Source: Oscillospiraceae bacterium (GTDB taxonomy: Bacteria; Bacillota; Clostridia; Oscillospirales; Oscillospiraceae). Taken from it: a stretch of DNA of 64,000 nt. Below, piece by piece: positions 36,940 to 46,503 of this stretch; positions within the stretch are counted from its first letter, which is position 1, and the number at the start of each line of letters is the position of its first letter. Below the pieces are notes generated by a model. That model was not told the DNA's origin, did no database searches, and saw only the letters and a program-made list of their open reading frames with translations. The DNA lies in contig CACZKM010000001.1 in the NCBI GenBank assembly GCA_902781745.1, forward strand, positions 110,771 through 174,770, written 5' to 3'. The position numbers and the translations under genes were made by a program.

Positions 36940-39306
36940 TTACAGGGAAAGGATCTGGATCTTCCCATCCTCCACAACTGCTTTGAGAACAGAGATCGGG
37001 GCCAGATAGCTTTCGATGATCTTGGTGGCGATGGGGTCCTCCAGATTCTTCTGAATAAACCGACGCAGGTTCCGTGCGCCGTAGGCCGCGGAGTAGGACT
37101 CCTTGACCAACTGATCCAAAACTCCATCGTCCCAGGAGAAAGTGAGGTTTTTATCCTTCAGTACATCCTGAAGCTCCTTCAGCATGATCAGAGCGATATC
37201 CCGGAAGTTGGCCTCTGAGAGCTGGTTAAAGCAGATGACCTCGTCCACCCGGTTGATGAACTCCGGCCGCAGGAACTGCTGGAGGGCCTTCATGGCCTTG
37301 TCCTTGCTTTGCTCGTTGGAGCTCTTGCCAAAGCCCAAGGGGCCGGAGCTGCTGTCGCTGCCGGCGTTGGAGGTCATGACGATGACGGTATTCTCAAAGT
37401 TTACCGTCCGGCCCTGGGCGTCGGTGATGTGACCGTCGTCCAGAATTTGAAGAAGGATGTTCAGTACATCGGGGTGGGCCTTCTCGATCTCGTCGAACAG
37501 GATGACCGAGTAGGGCTTCCGGCGGATTTTTTCCGTTAGCTGGCCTGCCTCATCATAGCCCACATAGCCGGGAGGGGAGCCGATGATCCGGGACACGCTG
37601 TGCTTTTCCATAAATTCGGACATATCCAGTCGGATCAAGGATTCCGGGGCGTGGAAGAGGTCCTCCGCCAGCCGTTTGACCAGCTCGGTCTTGCCAACGC
37701 CGGTGGAGCCCACAAAGATAAAGGAGACAGGCTTGCGCTTGGAGGACACGCCCACCCGGTTCCGGCGGATGGCAGCGGCCACCGCGGCGATGGCCTCGTC
37801 CTGGCCCACGATGTTTTCCTTGAGCCGCTCTTCCAGCTTGGCAAGCCGCTCATACTCCTGTTCCTGAATGGCGCTGGCGGGGATCTTGGTCCACAGCTCC
37901 ACCACCCGGGACAGACTCTCCAAGGTCAGGGCGGGGGTGTCCTGATCCTCCAGACCGCGCTTTTCCTCCATGAGCTGCAGCTCCTTGCTGCGCAGCTCGG
38001 CCAGACGCTCATAGGCGCGCTCGCCGGCGTCGGCCACCATGACCTCCCGCTCTACGGCGATATCCGCCAGTTCCTTTTCCACCTCCTGGATCCGAGCCAG
38101 GGCCTTGTTGCGAAGGTTGGCGTCGGAGCAGGCCTCGTCAATGAGGTCGATGGCCTTGTCAGGGAGGAATCGGTCTGTGATATAGCGCTCAGACATCAGG
38201 ACGGCCAGCCGGGCGATGTCCGGCGTGATCTTCACATGATGGAAGCTCTCATAGTAGGGGGCGATCCCCTTGATGATCTCTACGGAGTCCTCAATGGAGG
38301 GCTCGTTGACGATAACGGGCTGGAACCGGCGCTCCAAAGCGGAGTCCTTCTCGATATACTTGCGATACTCCACCAGGGTGGTGGCGCCGATGACCTGGAT
38401 CTCTCCCCGGGACAGGGCGGGCTTGAGGATATTCGCGGCGTTCATGGAGCCTTCCGCATCGCCGGCCCCTACCAGGTTATGGACCTCATCGATGACCAGG
38501 ATGATATTCCCCAGCTTCTTGATCTCCTCGATGAGCCCCTTCATCCGGCTCTCAAACTGCCCCCGGAACTGGGTGCCGGCAACCAGAGAGGTCAGGTCCA
38601 GAAGATAGACCTCTTTGTCCTTGAGCTTATAGGGGACTTCTCCCTTGTAGATCTTCATGGCCAGGCCCTCGGCGATAGCGGTCTTGCCCACGCCGGGCTC
38701 GCCAATGAGACAGGGGTTGTTTTTCTGCCGGCGGTTGAGGATCTGGATGACACGCTCCAGCTCCTGTTCACGGCCGATCATCCGATCCAGCTTGCCCTCG
38801 GCGGCCCGGCGGGTGAGGGAGATGCAGTGGTTCTCCAAAAACTTCCGTTTGGGAGGCCGCTTGCTCTTTTCCTCCCGGCGGTCCCGGGGCGGCTCGCTGT
38901 TCTGGGGCGGATTCTGGGGCTGGTCTCCGGTCTCCCGCTCGGGATTGGCCAGATTCCCCATGAGTTTATTCAAAAACGGGAAGGTGGCAGTTCGGCCTTC
39001 TTCCTCGTCATCCTCGTCATTTTCTCCACCGGTCAGATCGTTCATGGCGCTGGTGAGGTTCCCCATGAGTCCCTCCAGGCTTTCCGCGCCTTCAAAGGCG
39101 GACATCATTTCGGTGGTCAGGCCCTCCAGTTCTTCATCGCTCAGGCCCATCTTTTCGATCATATCGGTCACGGGACGGATGTTCAGTTCTCGGGCACACT
39201 TCAGGCAAAGCCCTTCGTTCCGGCCCGGTCCCTCCGGGTTGTCCAGACGGGTGATGAACACCACGGCCACATTTTTTTTGCAGCGGCTGCACAGAGTGGG
39301 TTGCAT
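36940..39306 (-). CDS. ClpE-like AAA+ unfoldase with N-terminal zinc finger
   Basis: 788 residues. It lacks the Clp_N repeat domain and starts with a four-Cys finger (C6, C9, C34, C37) as in ClpE and McsA. An acidic Asn/Gln-rich linker (about 90-155) follows. First ATPase: Walker [10 protein letters not shown] at 202, [13 protein letters not shown]; middle coiled coil about 410-475; second ATPase: [25 protein letters not shown], and [13 protein letters not shown] near the second sensor matches the ClpP-docking loop, so it probably feeds ClpP. Role: stress-linked protein unfolding and degradation. No CtsR box was recognised upstream. Confidence 0.9.
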   Translation of the reverse strand: MQPTLCSRCKKNVAVVFITRLDNPEGPGRNEGLCLKCARELNIRPVTDMIEKMGLSDEELEGLTTEMMSAFEGAESLEGLMGNLTSAMNDLTGGENDEDDEEEGRTATFPFLNKLMGNLANPERETGDQPQNPPQNSEPPRDRREEKSKRPPKRKFLENHCISLTRRAAEGKLDRMIGREQELERVIQILNRRQKNNPCLIGEPGVGKTAIAEGLAMKIYKGEVPYKLKDKEVYLLDLTSLVAGTQFRGQFESRMKGLIEEIKKLGNIILVIDEVHNLVGAGDAEGSMNAANILKPALSRGEIQVIGATTLVEYRKYIEKDSALERRFQPVIVNEPSIEDSVEIIKGIAPYYESFHHVKITPDIARLAVLMSERYITDRFLPDKAIDLIDEACSDANLRNKALARIQEVEKELADIAVEREVMVADAGERAYERLAELRSKELQLMEEKRGLEDQDTPALTLESLSRVVELWTKIPASAIQEQEYERLAKLEERLKENIVGQDEAIAAVAAAIRRNRVGVSSKRKPVSFIFVGSTGVGKTELVKRLAEDLFHAPESLIRLDMSEFMEKHSVSRIIGSPPGYVGYDEAGQLTEKIRRKPYSVILFDEIEKAHPDVLNILLQILDDGHITDAQGRTVNFENTVIVMTSNAGSDSSSGPLGFGKSSNEQSKDKAMKALQQFLRPEFINRVDEVICFNQLSEANFRDIALIMLKELQDVLKDKNLTFSWDDGVLDQLVKESYSAAYGARNLRRFIQKNLEDPIATKIIESYLAPISVLKAVVEDGKIQILSL

Positions 39307-39397
39307 AGGCAGTCCCTCCTTTTGTCAGGGATGATTGGTAAATATAGCATTGGATTGTGAATTGCGTGTGAATAAGTGCGGAAAACCCAGGCTGAGG

Positions 39398-40039
39398 TCA
39401 ACCCAGCCGGAAAAGGGTTCCCAGAGATGGGAGCGCTGGGAAGGAGGACAGAAAGGTGAGCACATAGCTGCCTGCCGCCACCTCCTCAGGAATGAGGCGA
39501 AATACGTCGCACAGGAGCCACCGGAGGACCATCAGCAGGATGAGCCCCTTAACCAGTCCCAGGACGCCGCCCAGGACTTTGTTGACCAGGTTCAGGCCCG
39601 GCAGCTTGGCCACCAGGTCCAGGGCGTGGCAGAGAATCACCCAGACCAGGAGGACGATAATAAAGCCCGCCAGGAACAGCAGGACCCGGGCAGCCATTCC
39701 GGCCACCACCTTGGCCTGCTGGGTCAGGATGGCGTTCTGCACAGTCTGCGCGGCTTCATCCACCTGAGACTGGACTGCCTCAGCCAGGGATTGGTCAGAC
39801 TGGTCCGAAGCGCCGCTGTCCGCATTGGGAAGCATCCGCTCCAGGATCATGGGCTCTAAAGCGGCCTGGACCGGCTGCGCGTAATGCTGGGCCAGATACC
39901 ATCCGCCGATCAGCGCCAGGATCACCGCCAGCAGGGAACACAGGGTCAGGACAAAGCCCCGCCGGATGCCCTGGACGAAAAACAAGACCAGGATGACCAG
40001 CAGGACCAGATCCAGTAAAAGAGAAGCGGTCAAGGTCAT
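39398..40039 (-). CDS. CvpA-like membrane protein
   Basis: 213 residues, four hydrophobic segments with the CvpA layout: LLLDLVLLVILVLFFVQGIRRG at the start, then a polar Gln/Ala-rich loop (about 70-105) and paired C-terminal helices (VLLFLAGFIIVLLVWVIL, VLGGVLGLVKGLILLMVL). The family is named after colicin V production; its biochemical role is unclear. Its start overlaps the upstream gene in ATGA, so the two are translationally coupled. Confidence 0.82.
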   Translation of the reverse strand: MTLTASLLLDLVLLVILVLFFVQGIRRGFVLTLCSLLAVILALIGGWYLAQHYAQPVQAALEPMILERMLPNADSGASDQSDQSLAEAVQSQVDEAAQTVQNAILTQQAKVVAGMAARVLLFLAGFIIVLLVWVILCHALDLVAKLPGLNLVNKVLGGVLGLVKGLILLMVLRWLLCDVFRLIPEEVAAGSYVLTFLSSFPALPSLGTLFRLG

Positions 40040-41313
40040 TGGGCTGCCTCCTCAACGGCAGCGGGTTCCGCTGCGCCGTCGGCAGATTGCTCCTCTGCTG
40101 CGGCGGCTTCTGCCGCTGCGGCTTCGGCCTCCGCCAGTTCCTCTTCTGTGGGGAGGTCGGGGTTGTCATAGTGGTCGATATCACCGGGGAAGTACAGGCC
40201 CACCGACGCGCTGGTGATGGTGGCGATGCTGCCGTCGGCATAGACCGCTACGTTCCGGATGCCTCGTTGGTTGGATTCCGCGGTGTATTGCTCCAAGGTT
40301 CGTGTAGTGGTATAGAGATCGCCCGTGGTGAGCACGGCGATGGTCTCATTCTGGGCCGCCAACGCCAGCGTCTGGCCGGCGAAGTGAAGCTCCGCGTAGG
40401 GTACGCCCTCGTTGTCCACCGTAACCAAGGTGCCGCCGGTGCCCGAATCGGAGACCGACAGGAAGAGAGAGGCAAAGTCATCCCCCTGGAGGGAGCCCAT
40501 CTTGAGATACCGCCCGTCATAATCATACGAGGCGGTGATGACGCAGCTGGAGTCCAGGATCATCAGGCTCTTATCGCCCATGATCCAGCACTGCTTGCCG
40601 CACCGGATGGAACGGATCACGTTGGAGCCGAGAGAGAGCTCTCTGGTTGGGGCTTCCCGGGAGGAGAGGGTGTAGTACAGCAGCGTATTGCAGAAAGCGC
40701 CCTCTGCCTGGCCTGGGGAGATCACATAGACCCCCCGGCAGTCCGGTGTTACCACAGCGTCGGAGACATAGCGGCTGGACAGACGGATGGCAAGGACGGC
40801 CTCAAAGGCGGGATCATAGACCGTTACAACGCCCTTGTAGCCGCCTTCCTTGGAGGTGACGGCCACCCAGCCCTTTTCGTTGACCGTGGCGGAGAGGATG
40901 GTGAGCTCTCCGGGCATCTCCAGCTTCTGAATCAGTTCGCTGTCTTTAAGAAGGAGAAGTATTTTGCCGCCCACATCGTAGACCACAGCATACTTCCCGG
41001 AGACGTTCAGCGCGGGCGCGGTCATGGAGGCGGACTCCTTTACCAGGACCTTCCCGGTAGGGGAGAAGAGCTGGACCTGGCTCTGGGTGCAGACCAGGAG
41101 CTCATTGCCCTTGCCGATAAAAAGGCTGTTGGCCTGGGCGTTATGGGGGAAATCGTCTTTTTGGGAATAGGTGATGTGGCGCAAAGCGCTGGAAATGTTC
41201 TCCCGAAAGAGCGTTCCCGCCAAAAGGACAGCCACCACGGCCAGGACCACCAGAAGAATGAGAAACCGCTTTCGCCGGGAAAGGGTAAAGGTCGAAGGTT
41301 GTATTCGGCTCAT
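40036..41313 (-). CDS. Membrane-anchored beta-propeller-like protein (DUF5711-like)
   Basis: 425 residues. A single N-terminal anchor (about 15-35, FLILLVVLAVVAVLLAG) is followed by a long extracytoplasmic region of repeated beta-strand units (NELLVCTQSQVQLFSP, KYAVVYDVGGKILLLL, GWVAVTSKEGG) typical of a propeller. The C-terminal 45 residues are Glu/Ala-rich and probably disordered. The pairing with cvpA is, from memory, common in clostridia for the DUF5711 family. Function unknown. Confidence 0.72.
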   Translation of the reverse strand: MSRIQPSTFTLSRRKRFLILLVVLAVVAVLLAGTLFRENISSALRHITYSQKDDFPHNAQANSLFIGKGNELLVCTQSQVQLFSPTGKVLVKESASMTAPALNVSGKYAVVYDVGGKILLLLKDSELIQKLEMPGELTILSATVNEKGWVAVTSKEGGYKGVVTVYDPAFEAVLAIRLSSRYVSDAVVTPDCRGVYVISPGQAEGAFCNTLLYYTLSSREAPTRELSLGSNVIRSIRCGKQCWIMGDKSLMILDSSCVITASYDYDGRYLKMGSLQGDDFASLFLSVSDSGTGGTLVTVDNEGVPYAELHFAGQTLALAAQNETIAVLTTGDLYTTTRTLEQYTAESNQRGIRNVAVYADGSIATITSASVGLYFPGDIDHYDNPDLPTEEELAEAEAAAAEAAAAEEQSADGAAEPAAVEEAAQ

Positions 41314-41355
41314 AGTCAGCCTCCAAGCATCAAAAGGATGACGTTGCGCGGCAGA

Positions 41356-42123
41356 TCACTCCGCGCTGCGATAGGGAAGATCAGGGATAGGGTACCACAG
41401 GTTGGTCATATACAGCCCCTGGGGCGGCGCGGTGGGGCCGGCGTCGGTGCGGTTCCGCCCCTCCAACAGAGCGGGGATATCTTCGGGAGAAAGCTTTCCC
41501 TCCGAAGCGTAGACGCAGGTGCCCACCATGGCCCGGACCATATTGTAAAGGAATCCGTCGGCGCACACCCGGCAGGAGATCATGTCGCCCTGGCGGGTGA
41601 TGTCGAAGTAGTGGACGGTCCGCACCGTGGTCTTGGTCTCCGTGCCCACAGAACGCACACAGGCAAAGTCGTGTGTGCCCACAAAATGGCTGGCGGCCCG
41701 CTGCATGACAGACTCGTCCAGCTTTTTGGGATAGAACCACACCCGGTCCACCAAAAACGCGTTCCGGATGCGGGAGTTGTAGATGCGATAGGTATACTCC
41801 TTTTTCAGGCAGCTTCCGATGGCGTTGAATTCCTCCGGGACCTCCATGGCCCCCGTGACCACAATGTCCCCCGGGAGCCTGGTATTCACAGCCAGCGGGA
41901 GCCGGTCGCAGGGAATGGTGGAGGTGGTCCGGAAGTTGGCCACATAAATCTCCGCATGGACCCCGGCGTCGGTCCTGCCCGCGCCGGTGCATTTCACCGG
42001 ATGGTTTACGATATGGGCCAGGGCCTTCTCCAATGTCTCCGCCACGGTGATGTCCCGCTTCTGGACCTGCCAGCCGTGGTAATGGGTCCCGTCGTACATG
42101 AGGGTCAGGGCGATGTTCCGCAT
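41356..42123 (-). CDS. truA: tRNA pseudouridine synthase A
   Basis: 255 residues. LMYDGTHYHGWQVQ, the catalytic GRTDAGVHA with its Asp, NTRLPGDIVV, GTHDFACV and GFLYNMVRAMVG are diagnostic. It isomerises uridines 38-40 in the anticodon arm. In Firmicutes truA very often follows the ECF module genes, as here (15 bases after ecfT). Confidence 0.97.
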   Translation of the reverse strand: MRNIALTLMYDGTHYHGWQVQKRDITVAETLEKALAHIVNHPVKCTGAGRTDAGVHAEIYVANFRTTSTIPCDRLPLAVNTRLPGDIVVTGAMEVPEEFNAIGSCLKKEYTYRIYNSRIRNAFLVDRVWFYPKKLDESVMQRAASHFVGTHDFACVRSVGTETKTTVRTVHYFDITRQGDMISCRVCADGFLYNMVRAMVGTCVYASEGKLSPEDIPALLEGRNRTDAGPTAPPQGLYMTNLWYPIPDLPYRSAE

Positions 42124-42138
42124 AGTCCGTCACCGCCC

Positions 42139-42945
42139 TTACAGCCCGAGGATCCGCAGCGCGATGACCGCAGCCACCATGACAACACAGAATCCGATCA
42201 GGACCCAGTCCCGGGGGGCCATTTTCAACTGCCGAAGGCTGGTCCGCCCCTCGTCGCCGTGATAGCAGCGGCACTCCATGGCGATGGCCAGTTCCTCCGC
42301 CCGGCGGAAGGAGGAGATAAAGAGGGGGATCAGAATGGGGATCAGGGCCTTGGCCTTTTGAATGAGGTTCCCGGAATCGAAGTCAGCCCCCCTGGCCTTC
42401 TGGGCGGAGATGATCTTGTCGGTCTCCTGGATCAGCGTGGGGATGAACCGCAGGGCGATGCTCATCATCATGGACAACTCATGAACGGGAAAGCCAAACC
42501 GCTTGAGGGGCCGGAGCAGCCGCTCCAATCCGTCGGTAAGCAGGATGGGGGAGGTGGTATAAGTCAAAAGCAGGGTGCAGCAGATGAGCATCAGGATGCG
42601 CAGGACCATAAAGCCCGCCTTCCACAGACCCTCTTCCGTGATCTTGAAGATGCCGTAGCTCCACAACACATGGCCGCCGGTATAGAACAGGTTCAGGATC
42701 GCCGTGAAAATGACGATAAAGACCACTGGCTTCATGCCTTTGAGGAAGACCTTTGGCTTTACATGAGAAATCGCGATAAACACCAGCAGCACTGCCAGCA
42801 CGAATCCATAGGAGACGACCCAGCGGCAGAGGAAGATCGCCGCGATATAGAATACCGTGAACAGGATCTTTGACCGGGGATCAAACCGGTGAAGCAGGGA
42901 GTTGCCGGGGAAATACTGCCCCAGCGTGATATCCTTCAATGCCAT
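42139..42945 (-). CDS. ecfT: ECF transporter transmembrane subunit
   Basis: 268 residues with five to six helices. N-terminal FPGNSLLHRFDPRSKIL is typical EcfT, and the coupling motif ARG appears in AQKARGADFD with its second helix copy near AMECRCYHGDEGR. It forms the shared energising module with EcfA1 and EcfA2 and pairs with separate vitamin- or metal-binding S subunits encoded elsewhere. The ecfA2 stop directly abuts its start (TGAATG). Confidence 0.95.
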   Translation of the reverse strand: MALKDITLGQYFPGNSLLHRFDPRSKILFTVFYIAAIFLCRWVVSYGFVLAVLLVFIAISHVKPKVFLKGMKPVVFIVIFTAILNLFYTGGHVLWSYGIFKITEEGLWKAGFMVLRILMLICCTLLLTYTTSPILLTDGLERLLRPLKRFGFPVHELSMMMSIALRFIPTLIQETDKIISAQKARGADFDSGNLIQKAKALIPILIPLFISSFRRAEELAIAMECRCYHGDEGRTSLRQLKMAPRDWVLIGFCVVMVAAVIALRILGL

Positions 42946-43812
42946 TCAGCGGCCCCCCTTTCGGGCAAGAGCCTTCAGCAGGGCGGCCTTGGCCTGGTCC
43001 ACGGTGTAGACAGCGGGGTCCAAGTCAATACCGGCGGCACGGATCCGTGCGAACACCCGGTTGACTGCCGGAACAGAAAGCCCCAGTTCGTTAAGCTCCT
43101 CACCGTGGGAAAAGACCTCACGGGGGGCGCCGACAAAGGGGAGCGTACCGTGGCTGACCACCACCAGCCGGTCGGTGATCCGAGCCACGTCCTCCATAGA
43201 GTGGCTGACGATGATGACCGTCGCGTTGTTGGCCTGGCGGTAGGCGTCGATGTTGGCCAAAATACTGGCGGAGCCTGCCGGGTCCAGCCCGGCGGTGGGC
43301 TCGTCCAAGATCAGGACCTTGGGCTCCATGGCGATGACCCCGGCGATGGCGACCCGGCGCTTTTGTCCGCCGGAGAGCTCAAAGGGGGAGCGGGACAGGA
43401 TCTCATCGGAGAGTCCGGCAAAAGCGGCGGCCTGACGGACGCGCCGGTCGATCTCCTCCTCCTCCAGCTTCATGTTCCGGGGACCGAAGGAGATGTCTTT
43501 GTATACAGTTTCCTCAAAGAGCTGATACTCGGGATACTGGAAGACCAACCCCACCTGAAAGCGGATGCTGTGGGTGAGGGCCTTGCTGCTCCAGATGTCC
43601 TGGCCTTCAAACAGGACCTGCCCCGAGGTGGGCTTCATTAGGCCGTTCAGGTGCTGGATCAGGGTGGATTTCCCCGAGCCGGTGCGCCCGATGATCCCCA
43701 GGTACTCCCCCCGGTAGATGGTCAGGTCGATGTCGTCCAGCGCCTTCTGCTCAAAGGGGGTGTTGGGGCTGTAGATATGCGTCAGATGTTTGATCTCAAT
43801 GATCGGTTCCAC
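42946..43812 (-). CDS. ecfA2: ECF transporter ATPase 2
   Basis: 288 residues. Walker A GRTGSGKSTL, Q-loop FQYPEYQLFEETV, signature LSGGQKRRVAIAG, Walker B VLILDEPTAGLDPAG and switch HS in VSHSMEDVARI. The C-terminal 70 residues form the EcfA dimer helix region. Second of three ECF genes in the order ecfA1-ecfA2-ecfT. Confidence 0.95.
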   Translation of the reverse strand: MEPIIEIKHLTHIYSPNTPFEQKALDDIDLTIYRGEYLGIIGRTGSGKSTLIQHLNGLMKPTSGQVLFEGQDIWSSKALTHSIRFQVGLVFQYPEYQLFEETVYKDISFGPRNMKLEEEEIDRRVRQAAAFAGLSDEILSRSPFELSGGQKRRVAIAGVIAMEPKVLILDEPTAGLDPAGSASILANIDAYRQANNATVIIVSHSMEDVARITDRLVVVSHGTLPFVGAPREVFSHGEELNELGLSVPAVNRVFARIRAAGIDLDPAVYTVDQAKAALLKALARKGGR

Positions 43813-43840
43813 GGCACATTCCTCGCACTTCGTCGATAGA

Positions 43841-44686
43841 TTACTCGGTCAGCAGTTTGGTGAGCACATTGGCGCACGCCTCGTCGGACAAAGCGTCCAG
43901 CGGCACGTCCACACCGCTTTTCCGCAGCTCGTAGAGAAGGGACACGGTTTCAGGCACATCCAGGCCGGCGGCCCGAAGGGTGTCCACGTGCTGAAAGACC
44001 TCCTTCGGAGGGCCGTCGTCGATAATTTGTCCCTCGGACATGACAATGAGCCGTTGGGCCTGGGCCGCCTCGTCCATGTGGTGGGTGATGAGAACCACGG
44101 TAATGTCGTAGTCCTCGTTCAGAGAGCGGATGGTATCCACCGTCTCCTTCCGGCCGGAGGGGTCCAGCATGGCGGTGGCCTCGTCCAGGACGATGCACTT
44201 GGGCATCATGGCGATGACCCCGGCAATGGCGACCCGCTGCTTCTGGCCGCCGGAGAGGAGATGAGGGGAGTGCTCCCTGAGCTCGTACATCCCTACCATC
44301 CGCAGGGCGCCGTCTACCCTCTGACGGATCTCATCCGGGGGAACGCCCAGGTTTTCTGGCCCAAAGGCGACGTCCTCCTCCACCACGCTGGCTACGATCT
44401 GGTTGTCCGGATTCTGGAAGACCATGCCCACCCTGCCCCGGACCTCCAGGAGGTTTTCCGGGTCGGAGGTGTCCAGACCGTCCACCCACATCTTCCCCTC
44501 TGTGGGGGTGAGCAATGCGTTGATGTGCTTGGCCAGGGTGGATTTCCCGGAGCCGTTGTGGCCCAGGATCGCCACAAAGGTGCCCGTCTCGATCTCCAGG
44601 TCGATGCCCCGGAGGACCGGCGGATGGCCCTCGGGCTCGTCGGGATAGCTAAAGACCAGGTTTTCCGCTTTGATGATGGTGCTCAT
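43841..44686 (-). CDS. ecfA1: ECF transporter ATPase 1
   Basis: 281 residues. Walker [39 protein letters not shown], signature [13 protein letters not shown], Walker [16 protein letters not shown] and [10 protein letters not shown]. The Q-loop region FQNPDNQIV marks EcfA1 over EcfA2. Follows the methyltransferase gene by 34 bases. Confidence 0.95.
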   Translation of the reverse strand: MSTIIKAENLVFSYPDEPEGHPPVLRGIDLEIETGTFVAILGHNGSGKSTLAKHINALLTPTEGKMWVDGLDTSDPENLLEVRGRVGMVFQNPDNQIVASVVEEDVAFGPENLGVPPDEIRQRVDGALRMVGMYELREHSPHLLSGGQKQRVAIAGVIAMMPKCIVLDEATAMLDPSGRKETVDTIRSLNEDYDITVVLITHHMDEAAQAQRLIVMSEGQIIDDGPPKEVFQHVDTLRAAGLDVPETVSLLYELRKSGVDVPLDALSDEACANVLTKLLTE

Positions 44687-44720
44687 AGTTGAAAAGCCTC
44701 CAAACAGTAGGCGTTGTCGT

Positions 44721-45584
44721 TTAGTTTGCGGTCCAGCGACCGGAGGCCCCGCAGGGCAGGACCAGGCCGCTTTCCGAGACGGGCAAGCCCAGCTCGTCGC
44801 TGACGGTGCCGCCGCCGTATTTTTTGGACAGCAGAGTTTCCAGCATATAGGTCAGCACAGAGGGCGCCAGGCCGGTTGTATAGGAGTTAATGAGGAAGAA
44901 AAGGGGCGTGTCGGAGAGCGCCCCGGACACCAGTTCCACAAAGGGGTAGAGATTCTCTTCCAGCTTCCAGATTTCCCCCGACGGCCCGCGGCCGTAGGAT
45001 GGCGGGTCCATGATAACAGCGTCATACCGGCGGCCCCGGCGGATCTCCCGTTCCACAAATTTGGCGCAGTCGTCGACGATCCAGCGGATGGGGGCGCCCT
45101 CAAGGCCGGAGCTTTTGGCGTTCTCCCGCGCCCAGCTCACCATCCCCTTGGCCGCGTCCACATGGCAGACCGAGGCGCCGGCTGAGGCGCAGGCGATGGT
45201 GGCCGCGCCCGTGTAGGCAAAGAGGTTAAGGACGCTGACGGGCCGTCCGGCATTCCTGATCTGGTCCATGGCAAAGTCCCAGTTGGCCGCCTGCTCAGGG
45301 AAGAGGCCGGTGTGCTTAAAGTTCATGGGCTTGACGTTGAAGGTCAGCTCCCGATACTTGACCTGCCAGCGCTGGGGCAGATCCTTTTTGACCCATTGGC
45401 CGCCGCCGGTGCGGGACCGGGCGTACCGGGCGTCGAATCGCTTCCAGCCCGGATGGCGGCGGGGTGTGTCCCAGATGGCCTGGGGGTCCGGACGGACCAG
45501 GGTATAGTCGCCCCAGCGCTCCAGCTTTTCCCCTCTGCCGCAGTCCAGCAGTTCATAGTCTGTCCAGCCGGTGGAAGCCCACAT
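44721..45584 (-). CDS. SAM-dependent RNA methyltransferase-like protein (RlmI/RlmK-like)
   Basis: 287 residues. The SAM fold has motif [21 protein letters not shown], motif [22 protein letters not shown] and the catalytic-type motif [13 protein letters not shown]. The N-terminal part lacks a PUA domain but has [14 protein letters not shown] as in rRNA methyltransferases of the RlmI/RlmK group. An rRNA target is likely but not proven. First gene of a minus-strand run that includes the ECF genes and truA. Confidence 0.82.
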   Translation of the reverse strand: MWASTGWTDYELLDCGRGEKLERWGDYTLVRPDPQAIWDTPRRHPGWKRFDARYARSRTGGGQWVKKDLPQRWQVKYRELTFNVKPMNFKHTGLFPEQAANWDFAMDQIRNAGRPVSVLNLFAYTGAATIACASAGASVCHVDAAKGMVSWARENAKSSGLEGAPIRWIVDDCAKFVEREIRRGRRYDAVIMDPPSYGRGPSGEIWKLEENLYPFVELVSGALSDTPLFFLINSYTTGLAPSVLTYMLETLLSKKYGGGTVSDELGLPVSESGLVLPCGASGRWTAN

Positions 45585-45627
45585 AGTCTTTCTCTCCTTT
45601 TGTGAATCGGATACCCATAGGCAAAAA

Positions 45628-45656
45628 ATTATATCATTTTATAAGGAGTTCGTCAA
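45628..45656 (-). promoter_or_regulatory. Sigma-A promoter of the methyltransferase-ECF-truA run
   Basis: Minus strand TTGACG, 17-base spacer, TATAAT. No other strong promoter was recognised before the next genes, so it may drive the run through truA and beyond. Confidence 0.85.
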
Positions 45657-45704
45657 TGAAAGAACCGCAGGAAAATGGAGAAGGGAGCGTTTTGGGGAAA
45701 AAGA

Positions 45705-45733
45705 TTGTATTCTTTCGGTGGATATGGTAAAAT
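45705..45733 (+). promoter_or_regulatory. Sigma-A promoter of the DivIVA-like gene
   Basis: TTGTAT, 17-base spacer, TAAAAT. Confidence 0.7.
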
Positions 45734-45775
45734 ACCCGCAAGAAAGTGTCGTTTGATAGGATGGGAGGACCCAGT

Positions 45776-46447
45776 ATGAGTGAACAGACCGGCCAGTTCC
45801 GCAGCGCGGCCTTCGGCGGCTTCCACCGTCAGGATGTGCTGGATTATGTGGAAGGCCTGACCAAAGAAAAGCAGAACCTGGATGCCCGCCTGGCAGAAGA
45901 GAAGGAGGGCCGGAGCAAGGCGGAATCCCTGCTCGCTCAGGCAGAGGAGGAAGCGGCCTCTCTCCGAGAGGCCCAGGAGACCATGGCCGGCGAGCTGGAG
46001 TATCTTCGCAAGGAGCTGGAGGCGCGGTCGGAAGCCCTCTCCCGGGCGGAAGAGGAAGTTAAGATCCTTCGGGGACAGGTGGAGGCCCTTCGCCCCGGCG
46101 CGGAGTCCTGGGAGCATATCAAAGAGCGGGCCGGAAACATCGAGATCAGCGCCCATGAGCGGGCCCAGATCACCATTCAGGACGCCCATACCCAGGCCGA
46201 GGAGATCCAGGCCGAGGGGGTCAGGTTGGTGAAGGAGATCCAGGCCGGATGTGACCGGCTGCAAGAGGATCTTCAAAACTCCATCCGCGCCGCGGAGGAT
46301 CAGTTGGAGTCCGCAAGGTCTGCCTTCCGCAGGGCGGAACAGGATATGGACGGGTATCAGGACGCCCTGGCCCGTCTCCTGGAAGGCGCTGCAGCCCAGG
46401 AAGAAGCCCTTCTCACAACAGAAGAAACGCCTGAATCGAAAGAGTAA
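45776..46447 (+). CDS. DivIVA-like coiled-coil protein
   Basis: 223 residues from the ATG at 45776 (GGGAGGACCC before it). The N-terminus FRSAAFGGFHRQDVLDYVEGL matches the DivIVA membrane-binding motif (FxxxxxGYxxxxVDxFL type). The rest is coiled coil rich in Glu, Ala, Arg and Gln. Such proteins mark curved membranes at division sites or poles. It could be DivIVA, GpsB-like or another scaffold; length is within the DivIVA range. Confidence 0.72.
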   Translation: MSEQTGQFRSAAFGGFHRQDVLDYVEGLTKEKQNLDARLAEEKEGRSKAESLLAQAEEEAASLREAQETMAGELEYLRKELEARSEALSRAEEEVKILRGQVEALRPGAESWEHIKERAGNIEISAHERAQITIQDAHTQAEEIQAEGVRLVKEIQAGCDRLQEDLQNSIRAAEDQLESARSAFRRAEQDMDGYQDALARLLEGAAAQEEALLTTEETPESKE

Positions 46448-46455
46448 AAGGATAA

Positions 46456-46490
46456 GAAAACAGAGCCGGGGGCCCCGACTCTGTTTTTTT
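46456..46490. terminator. Bidirectional terminator between the DivIVA-like and GT4-CsaB genes
   Basis: Stem CAGAG-C-CGGG/CCCG-A-CTCTG (46461-46470 with 46474-46483). Plus side is followed by seven T; minus side by TTTTCTT. Confidence 0.9.
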
Positions 46491-46503
46491 GCTTGATAGA
46501 GTG

